Part shown: positions 26,232-35,174 of the stretch, in pieces
Numbering within the stretch: position 1 is the stretch's first letter
Layout: every line of letters begins with the position of its first letter
From: Actinophytocola sp963840275
GTDB lineage: Bacteria; Actinomycetota; Actinomycetes; Mycobacteriales; Pseudonocardiaceae
Direction of reading: 5' to 3'
NCBI GenBank assembly: GCA_963840275.1
Contig: CAWIYK010000005.1
Coordinates: 2,046,001-2,110,000 of the forward strand
Length of the DNA stretch: 64,000 bases
The notes under the pieces: generated by a model
Databases searched by the model: none
The model's input: only the letters and a program-made list of their open reading frames with translations
Told to the model about the DNA's origin: nothing
Translations under genes and position numbers: made by a program

Positions 26232-26988
26232 GTGGCCCAGTCCCGTGTCGCGATCGTCACCGGTGCCGCCCGTGGCATCGGCGCCGCCGTCGCCAAGCGC
26301 CTCGCCAAGGACGGTTTCGCCGTCGGGGTGCTCGACCTCACCGAGGACCACTGCAAGGACACCGTCGCGGCGATCACCGACGCCGGCGGCACCGCGCTGG
26401 CCGTCGGGGCGGACGTGTCGAACGCCGAGCAGGTCGCGGCCGCGGTGAACAAGGTGGCCGACACGCTCGGCGCGCCGACCGTCCTCGTCAACAACGCCGG
26501 CGTCCTGCGCGACAACCTGATCTTCAAGATGTCCGAGGACGACTGGGACGTGGTGCTCGGCGTCCACCTGCGCGGCGCGTTCCTCATGAGCCGCGAGGTG
26601 CAGAAGCACCAGACCGGTCGAGAACTGGGGCCGCATCGTCAACCTGTCGAGCACGTCGGCGCTCGGCAACCGCGGCCAGGTCAACTACTCCGCCGCGAAG
26701 GCCGGCATGCAGGGCTTCACCAAGACCCTCGCGATCGAGCTCGGCAAGTTCGGGGTCACGGCCAACGCGATCGCGCCCGGGTTCATCGAGACCGAGATGA
26801 CCGCGGCGACCGCGGCGCGGGTCGGCGTGGAGTTCGAGCAGTTCAAGGAGGGCGCCGCCGCCGCGATCCCCGTGCGGCGCGTCGGCCAGCCGGAGGACAT
26901 CGCCGCGCTGGCGTCGTTCCTCGTCAGCGACGAGGCCGGGTTCGTGTCCGGCCAGGTCATCTACGTGGCCGGCGGGCCACAGGACTGA
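26232..26988 (+). pseudogene. Short-chain dehydrogenase (FabG-like), one frameshift
   Basis: GTG at 26232 with GAGGAG upstream opens a classical SDR: VTGAARGIGAAVAKRLA (cofactor loop), NNAGVLRDNL and the helix LRGAFLMSREVQKH. The frame then breaks near 26614; one extra base there restores NWGRIVNLSS, the catalytic YSAAK, PGFIETEM and the end GGPQD at 26988. Repaired length is about 251 residues. It would oxidise or reduce a 3-hydroxyacyl-CoA intermediate. First gene of the operon with the MaoC hydratase and two acyl-CoA dehydrogenases. Confidence 0.88.
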
Positions 26989-26996
26989 GGCCCACG

Positions 26997-27449
26997 ATGC
27001 GGATCTTCGCCAACCTCGACGAGTTCGCCGCCGCCAAGGGCGAGCAGCTCGGCCACGGCGACTGGCACACGGTCACCCAGGAGCAGATCGACCGGTTCGC
27101 CGAGGCCACCGGCGACCACCAGTGGATCCACGTGGACGCCGAGAAGGCCGCACAGGGTCCGTTCGGCACGACCATCGCCCACGGTTACCTCACGCTGTCG
27201 CTGATTCCCTTCCTCGGCAAGGCGGTCTACCGGGTCGACAACCTGTCGATGGGCATCAACTACGGCCTCGGCAAGGTCCGGTTCCCGTCCGTGGTCCCGG
27301 TCGGCTCCCGCATCCGCGCCGGCGCCGAGCTGGTCGACCTGACCGACCGGGCGCAGGGCAAGCAGGCGACGCTGCGGTGGACCGTCGAGATCGAGGGCAA
27401 CGACAAACCGGCCTGTGTCGCCGAGACGATTGTGGTGTACGTGCCGTGA
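26997..27449 (+). CDS. MaoC-family (R)-specific enoyl-CoA hydratase
   Basis: A 150-residue single hot-dog-fold hydratase very like mycobacterial HtdZ/Rv0130. The catalytic block is ATGDHQWIHVDAEKAAQGPF (Asp and His of the hydratase-2 motif), followed by GTTIAHGYLTLSL and INYGLGKVRFPSVVPVGS. It hydrates trans-2-enoyl-CoA. It lies 8 nt after the dehydrogenase gene and overlaps the next start (GTGA). Undamaged, unlike its neighbours. Confidence 0.93.
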   Translation: MRIFANLDEFAAAKGEQLGHGDWHTVTQEQIDRFAEATGDHQWIHVDAEKAAQGPFGTTIAHGYLTLSLIPFLGKAVYRVDNLSMGINYGLGKVRFPSVVPVGSRIRAGAELVDLTDRAQGKQATLRWTVEIEGNDKPACVAETIVVYVP

Positions 27450-28619
27450 ACCAGGACGAGCTGCGCGAGCTGACCCGCGAGTTCCTCAGCAAGAACGACC
27501 ACACGACGATGGACCGGCTCGCGTTCCTCCAGGCCCGGTTCGACGCCGGCCTCGCGTGGGTGCACTTCCCCACCGGGCTCGGCGGGCTCGACCTCCCCCG
27601 CGAGCTGCAGTCCATTGTGGACGAGGAGCTGGCCGGCACACCGGACAACGACCCGCGCCGCATCGGCATCGGGCTCGGCATGGCCGCGCCGACCATCCTC
27701 GCGTTCGGCACGGACGAACAGAAGCAGCGCCTCCTTCGTCCACTGTGGACCGGCGAGGAGGTGTGGTGCCAGCTGTTCTCCGAGCCGGGCGCCGGCTCCG
27801 ACCTCGCGGCCGCGGGCACCCGCGCGGTGCGCGACGGCGACGACTGGCTCCTCACCGGTCAGAAGGTGTGGACGTCCAGCGCGCACACGGCCCGGTTCGC
27901 GATCCTGTTGGCACGCCACGACCCGGACCTGCCCAAGCACGCCGGCCTCACCTACTTCGTGCTCGACATGACCGACCCCGGCGTCGAGGTCCGACCGCTG
28001 CGCCAGATCACCGGCGAGGCCGAGTTCAACGAGGTCTTCCTGACCGACGCCCGCGTGCCGGACTCGAACCGGCTGGGCGCGGTCGGCGAGGGCTGGAAGG
28101 TCGCGCAGACCACGCTCATGAACGAGCGGGTCGCGATCGGCAGCCGTCCGGCGCCGCGCGACGGCGGGATGTCCGGTGTGGTCGCGCAGACCTGGCGGGA
28201 CCACCCCGAGCACCACACGCCCGAGACTGCACGACCGGCTGCTGGACCTGTGGACGCAGGCGGAAGCGTTGCGGCTGGCCGGAATCCGGCTGCGCCAGCA
28301 GCTCGCGGTCGGCTCGCCCGGCCCGGAGGGCTCGGCGATGAAGCTCGCGTTCGCGCGGCTCGCGCAGCAGCTGTCCGGGCTCGAGGTGGAGCTGCTCGGC
28401 GAGGACGGGCTGCGCTACGACGACTGGACGCTGCGGCGGCCGGACAAGGTCGACTTCACCGGCCGGGAGCCGGGTTACCGCTACCTGCGTGCGAAGGGCA
28501 ACTCGATCGAGGGCGGCACCTCCGAGGTGCTGCGCAACATCATCGCCGAGCGCGTGCTCGGACTGCCGGCCGAACCACGCACCGACACGAAGGTCGCCTG
28601 GAAGGACCTACCGAAATGA
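27446..28619 (+). pseudogene. Acyl-CoA dehydrogenase 1, one frameshift
   Basis: GTG at 27446 overlaps the MaoC stop. The first 250 residues are a normal acyl-CoA dehydrogenase: QLFSEPGAGSDLA (FAD/substrate loop), GQKVWTSSAHTA and LTDARVPDSNRLG. The frame breaks at the CCCG near 28220-28223; removing one base continues with LHDRLLDLWTQAEALRLAG and the C-terminal GNSIEGGTSEVLRNIIAERV. The general base and FAD-binding regions are all present, so the repaired enzyme of about 390 residues looks functional. Confidence 0.88.
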
Positions 28620-28683
28620 CACGGCGGCAACCAAACCGAGCCGGGCGCGCGGGATCGCCGACAGCACAGGAGGATCTGCCGCG

Positions 28684-29776
28684 ATGAACCTCCTGTACAC
28701 GGACATCGAGGACCAGCTCCGCGCCAGCGTCAAGGACCTGCTGACCGACCGCGCGACAGCCGACGTCGGTTCTGGCCCGCTGCGAGACCGACGAGCCGTA
28801 CGACCTCGCGCTGTGGCGCGAGCTGACCGGGCTCGGCGCGGCGTCGCTGCACGTGCCCGAGGAGCTGGGCGGGCAGGGCGCGTCGATCCGCGAAACCGCT
28901 GTGGTGATGGAAGAACTGGGCCGGTTCGTCGCGCCGGTGCCGTTCCTCGGCAGCGCCGTGCTCGCCACCACCGCGCTGCTCGGCTGCAAGGCCGGCGACC
29001 GAGGTGCGGGAGCTGCTCGACGCCCTCGGCGCCGGTGACAAGGTCGGCGCGCTCGCCGTCTCCCTCGCCACCGCGCCCGGCGACGGCTTCCCGGACGCGG
29101 TCCGCGCGGACGACGACGGGCTGCACGGCTCGGGTCCGGTCGGTCGCGGACGGCCTCGTCGCGGACGTCCTCCTCGTGCCGGCCACCGGGCCGGACGGCC
29201 CGCAGCTGCATGCTGTTCCCGTTGCACAGCAGGGTGTCACGGTGACACCGGTGGTCTCGCTCGACCTGACCCGCCCGGTCGTCGACGTGACGTTCGACGG
29301 CGCGGCCGGCACGCTGCTCGCCGGTCCGGACGCCGCCGAGTCCGCCGTGGACGGTGCACTGTGGACGGCCGCGGGGCTGCTCGCGTCCGAGCAGCTCGGC
29401 CTCGCCGAGTGGTGTCTCGACACCACCGTCGCCTACCTCAAGGAGCGCCACCAGTTCGGCCGCCCGGTCGGCTCGTTCCAGGCTCTCAAGCACCGGCTCG
29501 CCGACATCTGGCAGGACCTCGTGCTGGCACGGGCCGCCGCCCGCAACGCGGCCGACGACCCGGGTCCGCTGTCGGCGAGCGTCGCGAAGTCGCTGTGCTC
29601 GACGGTCGCGGTGCACGCCGCGGAGGAGTGCGTCCAGCTGCACGGCGGCATCGGCATGACCTGGGAGCATCCCGGCGCACCTGTATCTCAAGCGTGCCAA
29701 GGCGGACTCGATCGCGCTCGGCACCGCGGGCCGGCACCGTCAGCTGCTGGCGCCGCTGGCGAACCTCAGCGCGTGA
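28684..29776 (+). pseudogene. Acyl-CoA dehydrogenase 2, four frameshifts
   Basis: ATG at 28684 starts MNLLYTDIEDQLRASVKD. The acyl-CoA dehydrogenase fold then passes through all three frames: breaks near 28767, 28993, 29131 and 29671. Removing one G or C at each restores CETDEPYDLALWREL, VPEELGGQGAS, VRELLDAL, SVADGLVADVLLVP, LKERHQFGRPVGSFQALKHR and EHPAHLYLKRAKA. The repaired protein has about 363 residues. Typical of the shorter FadE partner in alpha2beta2 dehydrogenases, so it may pair with the preceding gene product. Confidence 0.87.
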
Positions 29777-30403
29777 GCGAAGCGCCGAGCACGGTGAGCC
29801 AGCCGCAACCCGAGGATCTGTGGCCCGACGTGCGGCCGGACGCCGCGCGTCGGCTCATGGCCGCGGCCGTCGAGTCGTTCGCGGCGCGTGGCTACCACGC
29901 CACGACCACGCGCGACATCGCGACGGCGGCCGGCATGTCGCCGGCGGCGCTGTACGTGCACTTCCCGGCCAAGTCGGCGGTGCTGTTCGCGATCAGCCGC
30001 AGCGGTCACGAGCGGACGCTGAAGATGGTCGAGTCGACGATCGACGGAGCACGACGACCCGGTCGACGCCATGCGCACGCTGGTCGAGCGGTTCGTCGCG
30101 TGGCACGCGCAACGCCATGTCGTCGCGCGGGTCGTGCAGCACGAGCTGGACGCGCTTCCGCCGGAGGACTACCAGGTGGTCGTCGACCTGCGCAGGCGCA
30201 CGGAGGGCCTGGTCCGCGACGTGATCGGCACCGGCGTCGACGCCGGCGTCTTCACGGTGCCGGACGTGCGCACCGCCGCCCGCGCGGTGCTCTCCCTCGG
30301 CATCGACGTGGCCCGCTGGTACACCCCGACGAGCAAACCGGCGCCGACGGTGCTCGGCAGGCAGTACGCCGACCTGGTACTGAGCATGCTCGGCCACCAC
30401 TAG
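29773..30403 (+). pseudogene. TetR-family regulator, one frameshift
   Basis: GTG at 29773 overlaps the preceding stop. The N-terminal HTH is intact (FAARGYHATTTRDIATAAGM, SPAALYVHFPAKSAVLFAIS). The frame shifts at CGG near 30045; one base less gives STIDEHDDPVDAMRTLVERF and a normal C-terminal ligand domain ending MLGHH. Repaired length about 209 residues. It probably represses the operon through the palindrome at 26186-26203. Confidence 0.86.
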
Positions 30404-31183
30404 ACCAGTTGAACGGTCACGCCTTCCGCCTCGAACGCGGCCACCAGGTCCTTCGGCGCGGCGTCGTCGGTGATCAGCAGGTCGATCGACGACGACGGGC
30501 AGATCCGGGCGAACGCGTGCATGCCGAGCTTCGAGCTGTCCGCGGCCACCACCACGCGCCGCGCCCGCTCGCGCCATCAGCCGGTTGATGCTCGCCTCGC
30601 CCTCGTGGTGCGCGTACGCCCCGTGCGCCGGGTCGACCGCGTCGACGCCGAGGAAGACCACGTCCATGGTGATCTCGTCGAGGATGCGGCTGGCGAGCGG
30701 CCCGCTCAGCTCGAACGACTGCGGCCGGGCGACCCCGCCGGTCACCACGATCTTCACCTGCGGCCGGACGGCCAGCTCGCTCGCGATGTTGAGCGCGTTG
30801 GTGACGACCGTCAGCCCCGGCTCGTCGGACCCGTTCAGCTCCGGGCGCACGGCCAGCGCACGCGCGATCTCCGTGGTGGTCGTGCCGCCGTTCAGTCCGA
30901 CGACCCCGCCCCGCGCGACGAGCGCGGCCGCCCCGCGCCCGATCCGCACCTTCTCGGGCGCGTGCCGCGCGGTCTTGTAGCGCAGCGGCAGGTCGTATGC
31001 CACGTTGTTGGCGACCGCTCCGCCGCGGGTCCTGGTGAGCAGCTGCTGGTCGGCGAGGTGGTCGAGGTCGCGGCGGATGGTCGCGGCGGACACGTCGAGC
31101 TCGCCGGCGAGGTCGTCGACGTCCACCTTGCCGCGCTGCCCGAGCAGGTCCAGCAGGGTGCTCAGCCGTTCGTAGCGATCCAC
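30400..31183 (-). pseudogene. DeoR-family regulator of sugar metabolism, one frameshift
   Basis: GTG at 31183 gives VDRYERLSTLLDLLGQRGKV, a DeoR winged HTH (VSAATIRRDLDHL), and the sugar-phosphate-sensing domain (NGGTTTTEIA, TNALNIASELA, FLGVDAVDPAHGAY). Near 30564-30567 the frame breaks; one base less restores RRVVVAADSSKLG and the end VTVQLV. TACATT lies 7 nt before the GTG, a leaderless layout. It diverges from the ROK-PfkB-aldolase operon and probably represses it, sensing a phosphorylated sugar. Confidence 0.87.
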
Positions 31184-31225
31184 ATGATGCAATGTAAACC
31201 CCCGACTACCTGCGAAGGCGGTGAC

Positions 31226-32128
31226 ATGGACCGGCTCGTCGCGGCCATCGACATCGGCGGCACGTCGATCAAGTCGGCACTCGTTGCCGAGGACCTGCAC
31301 GTGGTGCACACCCTGCGGACGCCGACCAGGAGGGTCGACGGCGCTGTCGACGTCGGCCACATCATCGAGCTGATCGAGGAGCTGCGCGGCAAGGCGGGCG
31401 CGGCGACCGTGGTCGGTGTCGGCGTCGCGGCGCCCGGCATCATCGACGAGCGGCTCGGCATCGCGCGGGCGGCGGTCAACCTCGGCTGGCGGGACCTGCC
31501 GCTGCGCGACCGGCTGGCGGCGGCGGCCGGCATCCCGGTCGCGCTCGGGCACGATGTGCGGACCGGCGGGCTCGCCGAGTTCACCGTCGGCGCCGCGACC
31601 GGCGTGCGGAACGCGTTGTTCATGCCGATCGGCACGGGCATCGCGGCCGCCGTCCTGGTCGACGGCCACCGGCTCGACGCGGATGGCTACGCCGGCGAGA
31701 TCGGCCACATCGTCGTCGACCCCGGTGGTCAGGTGTGCGGCTGCGGGACCCGCGGCTGCCTGGAGACCGTCGCGTCGGCGGCGTTCATCGCCCGCAACTA
31801 CGCGGAACGCAGCGGCCGGCCGGTGACCCGCGCGGCCGAGGTCGCCGCGGCGGTCACGACGGGCGACCCGGACGCGGTGGCCGTGTGGGACCGCGCGGTC
31901 GAGGGTCTCGCCGCGGCGCTGACGACCGCGATCACGTTGCTGGCGCCCGAGATCGTCGCCATCGGCGGCGGACTCTCGGAGTCCGGCGACACGCTGCTCA
32001 CGCCCTTGCGCGCGTCCCTCGAGGGCCGACTGAGATTCCAACGCGAGCCGACCCTCGTCCGCGCCGCACTCGGCGACAACGCGGGTTGCATCGGCGCGGG
32101 CATTCTCGCGTGGCGGGCCGCGGCGTGA
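31226..32128 (+). CDS. ROK-family sugar kinase
   Basis: A 300-residue ROK protein without HTH, hence a kinase rather than a repressor. ATP loop AAIDIGGTSIKSAL at residues 6-19; a second phosphate loop MPIGTGIAAAV; the ROK zinc motif is CGCGTRGCLE (Cys-x-Cys-x4-Cys) with the preceding His in GEIGHIVV. It overlaps pfkB by four bases. With PfkB and aldolase downstream it likely makes a hexose or ketohexose 6-phosphate. Confidence 0.9.
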   Translation: MDRLVAAIDIGGTSIKSALVAEDLHVVHTLRTPTRRVDGAVDVGHIIELIEELRGKAGAATVVGVGVAAPGIIDERLGIARAAVNLGWRDLPLRDRLAAAAGIPVALGHDVRTGGLAEFTVGAATGVRNALFMPIGTGIAAAVLVDGHRLDADGYAGEIGHIVVDPGGQVCGCGTRGCLETVASAAFIARNYAERSGRPVTRAAEVAAAVTTGDPDAVAVWDRAVEGLAAALTTAITLLAPEIVAIGGGLSESGDTLLTPLRASLEGRLRFQREPTLVRAALGDNAGCIGAGILAWRAAA

Positions 32129-33036
32129 TTCTCACCGTCACTCTCAACGCGGCGCTCGACGTGACCTACCAGGTGCCGGGCTTGACGCTCGGCGAGTCGC
32201 ACCGGCCGACGGCTGTGGACACCCGCGCGGGCGGCAAGGGCATCAACGTGGCGCGGGTGTTGCTGGCGCTCGGCCACGAGACGATGGTGACCGGGCTGGT
32301 CGGCGGTCAGACCGGCGCCGCGATCCGTGCGGACGTCATGACGGCCGGGCTGCGGGAGGCGCTCTTCGAGATGGCCTGGCCGTCGCGTCGGACGGTCACC
32401 ATCGTGTCGGAGGGCGCCGCTACGGCGGTCAACGAGCCGGGGCCGCCGGTGTCCATCTCGGACTGGGCGGACTTCGTCGGCGGGTACCACGCGCTGGCGG
32501 CGCGGGCGTCGGTCGTCGTGCTGTCCGGCAGTCTGCCGGGGAATCTGCCGGACGACGCGTACGCGCAGCTGATCCGCGCCACGCCGACACCCACGATCCT
32601 CGACACCTCCGACGGCCCGCTGCTGGCCGGGCTCGCGGCGCGGCCGGACGTGGTGAAGCCCAACGCGACCGAGCTGGCCGCGGTGACCGGCATCGACGAC
32701 CCGGTGGCGGCCGCCCGGGTGCTGCTGGCGCGGGGCGCCGGCGCGGTCGTCGCGTCGCTCGGTGCGGACGGGCTCGTCGCCGTGACCGAGGACGGCGTCT
32801 GGCGGGCCGCGGCGCCGAAAGCGTTGCGGGGCAACCCGACCGGCGCGGGCGACGCGTGTGTCGCCGCGCTCGCCGCCGGGTTCGACCTGGACTGGCCGAC
32901 CCGGCTCGCGGAGGCGGTCGCGGTGTCCGCGGCCGCCGTGCCGTGCCCGTTGGCCGGCGACATCGACATGGACACCTACCGCGAGCTGCGGCCCGCGATC
33001 GCACTGGAGGAACTCGATGCTCACGCCGACCGCTGA
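32125..33036 (+). CDS. PfkB-family 1-phosphofructokinase/tagatose-6-phosphate kinase
   Basis: A 303-residue ribokinase-fold enzyme. N-terminal TVTLNAALDVTY and AGGKGINVARVLLAL are typical of FruK/LacC; the anion hole and catalytic Asp are in GNPTGAGDACVAAL. It phosphorylates fructose 1-phosphate or tagatose/fructose 6-phosphate to the 1,6-bisphosphate; sequence alone does not separate these. GTG start overlaps the ROK stop (GTGA), and the 3' end overlaps the aldolase gene by 20 bases. Confidence 0.9.
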   Translation: MILTVTLNAALDVTYQVPGLTLGESHRPTAVDTRAGGKGINVARVLLALGHETMVTGLVGGQTGAAIRADVMTAGLREALFEMAWPSRRTVTIVSEGAATAVNEPGPPVSISDWADFVGGYHALAARASVVVLSGSLPGNLPDDAYAQLIRATPTPTILDTSDGPLLAGLAARPDVVKPNATELAAVTGIDDPVAAARVLLARGAGAVVASLGADGLVAVTEDGVWRAAAPKALRGNPTGAGDACVAALAAGFDLDWPTRLAEAVAVSAAAVPCPLAGDIDMDTYRELRPAIALEELDAHADR

Positions 33037-33847
33037 CATCGTCGCCGCCGCGTACGCGACCGGCCGCGGCGTCGGCGCGTTCAACGTGATCCAGTTGGAG
33101 CACGCGGAGGCGCTCGTCGAGGGGGCCGAGAAGGCGGACGCGCCGGTGGTGCTCCAGATCAGCGAGAACGCCGTGCGCTACCACGGCGCGCTGGAACCGT
33201 TGGCACAGGCCACTTTGGCGGTCGCCCGGTCGTCGTCGACGCACGTCGCCGTGCATCTCGACCACGCCACCGACGTCACGCTGATCCGGCAGGCCGTGCT
33301 GCTCGGCTTCGGGTCGGTGATGTACGACGCGTCCGCGATGTCCTATGTGGACAACGTGGCCGCGACGACGGACGTGGTGCGGCACTGCCACGAGCGCGGC
33401 GTGTACGTGGAGGCGGAGCTCGGCGAGGTGGGCGGCAAGGACGGGGTGCACGCGCCCGGTGCCCGCACCGACCCCGCCGAGGCGGCGGCGTTCGTCGAGG
33501 CGACCGGGGTGGACGCGCTGGCGGTCGCGGTCGGCACGTCGCACGCGATGCTGACCAGGGACGCGACCGTCGACCTCGGGCTGATCGAGCGGCTGCGGGC
33601 GACCGTGCCGGTGCCGCTGGTGCTGCACGGCTCGTCGGGGGTGCCGGACCAGGACCTGACCGCGGCGGTCGTCGCCGGCATGACGAAGGTCAACATCGCG
33701 ACACAGCTGAACAAGACGTTCACCGCCGCCGTCCGGTCCTTCCTGGACACCTATCCGTCCGTTGTGGACACCAGGAAGTACCTCGGTGCCGGCCGGGACG
33801 CGGTCGCCGCCGAGGTGACGCGACTGCTCCGGGTCCTGTCCGCCTGA
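33017..33847 (+). CDS. Class II fructose/tagatose-bisphosphate aldolase
   Basis: A 276-residue zinc aldolase of the GatY/KbaY/Fba group. Zinc ligands and catalytic residues are visible in VAVHLDHATD, EAELGEVGGKDG, VGTSHAM and VLHGSSGVP. It splits ketohexose 1,6-bisphosphate into dihydroxyacetone phosphate and glyceraldehyde 3-phosphate. ATG at 33017 with GGAGG just upstream lies inside the pfkB end, so translation is coupled. Whether the natural sugar is tagatose- or fructose-type cannot be read from sequence. Confidence 0.92.
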   Translation: MLTPTADIVAAAYATGRGVGAFNVIQLEHAEALVEGAEKADAPVVLQISENAVRYHGALEPLAQATLAVARSSSTHVAVHLDHATDVTLIRQAVLLGFGSVMYDASAMSYVDNVAATTDVVRHCHERGVYVEAELGEVGGKDGVHAPGARTDPAEAAAFVEATGVDALAVAVGTSHAMLTRDATVDLGLIERLRATVPVPLVLHGSSGVPDQDLTAAVVAGMTKVNIATQLNKTFTAAVRSFLDTYPSVVDTRKYLGAGRDAVAAEVTRLLRVLSA

Positions 33848-33880
33848 CCGGCCGGCGGGTGGCCGACCCCGGGTCCGGGG

Positions 33881-33917
33881 GTGACAGCTATATGCCCTTT
33901 CGGCTATATTGCTGTCA
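33881..33917 (+). promoter_or_regulatory. Leaderless promoter and operator of the ArsR gene
   Basis: GTGACA (33881-33886), 18-nt spacer, TATATT (33905-33910), then 6 nt to the ATG at 33917. TGACAGCTATAT (33882-33893) and ATATTGCTGTCA (33906-33917) form an inverted repeat with one mismatch that covers both promoter boxes and reaches the first base of the start codon. An autoregulatory operator for the ArsR protein is likely. Confidence 0.75.
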
Positions 33918-34225
33918 TGGCATCAACGTTCGAGGTGTTGGCGGAGCCGCGCCGCCGGGAGATCCTCGATCTCCTGCGTGACGGCGAGCGGCTGGTCGGC
34001 GACCTGGTGGACCGGCTCGCGCTGACGCAGCCGACCGTGTCCAAGCACCTGAAGGTGTTGCGCGGCGCCGGCCTCGTGGAGGTCCGGCAGGACGCGCAGC
34101 GCCGCTGGTACCGGCTGCGCCCGGCGCCACTGGCCGAGATCGACGCGTGGCTCGCGCCGTACCGTCGCATGTGGACGGACAGCCTGGACGCCCTCGAACG
34201 CCACCTCGACACGATGGAGGACTGA
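33917..34225 (+). CDS. ArsR-family regulator
   Basis: A 102-residue winged-helix repressor: FEVLAEPRRREILDLLRDGE, the recognition helix in ALTQPTVSKHLKVL, and a beta-wing VRQDAQRRWYRLRP. No metal-binding Cys pair is present, so it belongs to the group that accompanies SRPBCC (AHSA1) proteins rather than metal sensors. The ATG at 33917 is 6 nt after the -10 box, implying leaderless mRNA. It overlaps the next gene (TGATG). Confidence 0.9.
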   Translation: MASTFEVLAEPRRREILDLLRDGERLVGDLVDRLALTQPTVSKHLKVLRGAGLVEVRQDAQRRWYRLRPAPLAEIDAWLAPYRRMWTDSLDALERHLDTMED

Positions 34226-35169
34226 TGGACGCGACGCTGTCGACGATCAACGGCGAGCCGACACTGCGGTTCGAGCGGCGGCTGCGCCACTCGCCGAAGA
34301 AGGTCTGGCGCGCGGTCAGCGATCCGGCGGAGATGGCGCACTGGTTCCCTGCGGCCGTTGAGGCCGAGCTCCGCCCCGGCGCGCCGATGCGGTTCACGTT
34401 CCCCGACGACGCGGTGGTCGACGGCACCTGGGACGGCGAGGTGCTCGAGGTCGACGAGCCGAGGGTGTTCATGTTCCGCTGGAACCAGGACGTGCTGCGG
34501 ATCGAGCTGATCCCGGACGGCGACGGGTGCCGGCTCGTGTTCACGCAGACCATCGGCGGTGGACGCGTCGGCAGGCTCGGCGCCGGGCGCACGGCCGCCG
34601 GGTGGGACACGTGCCTCGACCAGCTCGTGGCGGGTCTGGACGGCGGCACGGCGCCGACGCGTTCGGACTGGCTGACGCCGATGGAGCACTACATCGAGAA
34701 GTTCGCGCTCGGCGAGGGTGTCGTAGAGTCCACTTCGGACGGTCACGTGGTGCGGTTCGCGCGTGACCTGGTGTGGAAGCCGGCGGCGGCCGCGTGGTCG
34801 ACCCTGACGGAGGACGCCGAGGTCGGCACGGAGCCGCCGGTGCGCGCGACCAACGGCAACGTGCCGCCCGGGTCGGTCGTCGCCGTGGAGGCGCCCCGGG
34901 TCCTGGCGTACTCGTGGCTGCACGACGGCCACCCGGCGGGCACGGTGCGCTGGGAGATCGTGTCGGACCCGAAGCTGGGCGTGCGGATCGAGCTGACGCA
35001 GACGGTGCCGTCTCATCTCACGGACGTGCTACCCGTCGCGCTGGCGTCGTGGCACGTGCAGCTGGAGCTGTTCTTCGCCGCCACCATGGGAGACGTGCGT
35101 TGTGGGTGGCCCGCCGACCGCGTCGCCGAGCTGACCAAGCACTACGAAGCACAGCTCGCCCAGCGCTAG
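34225..35169 (+). CDS. Double SRPBCC (AHSA1-like) domain protein
   Basis: A 314-residue protein made of two AHSA1/START-like modules. The first (about 1-145) has RFERRLRHSPKKVWRAVSDP and WFPAAVEAELRPG; the second (about 165-310) keeps VEAPRVLAYSWLHDGHPAGTV and ends with the C-terminal helix WHVQLELFFAA. Such proteins bind hydrophobic ligands, and the gene pair with ArsR is common. Ligand unknown. SD GGAGG lies 4 nt upstream of the ATG. Confidence 0.87.
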   Translation: MDATLSTINGEPTLRFERRLRHSPKKVWRAVSDPAEMAHWFPAAVEAELRPGAPMRFTFPDDAVVDGTWDGEVLEVDEPRVFMFRWNQDVLRIELIPDGDGCRLVFTQTIGGGRVGRLGAGRTAAGWDTCLDQLVAGLDGGTAPTRSDWLTPMEHYIEKFALGEGVVESTSDGHVVRFARDLVWKPAAAAWSTLTEDAEVGTEPPVRATNGNVPPGSVVAVEAPRVLAYSWLHDGHPAGTVRWEIVSDPKLGVRIELTQTVPSHLTDVLPVALASWHVQLELFFAATMGDVRCGWPADRVAELTKHYEAQLAQR

Positions 35170-35174
35170 TGTTG

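Noticed and set aside
26600..30580. Programmed ribosomal frameshifting or selenocysteine-like recoding
   Set aside because: Eight shifts in five unrelated genes, without slippery sequences or stimulatory structures, make recoding implausible.
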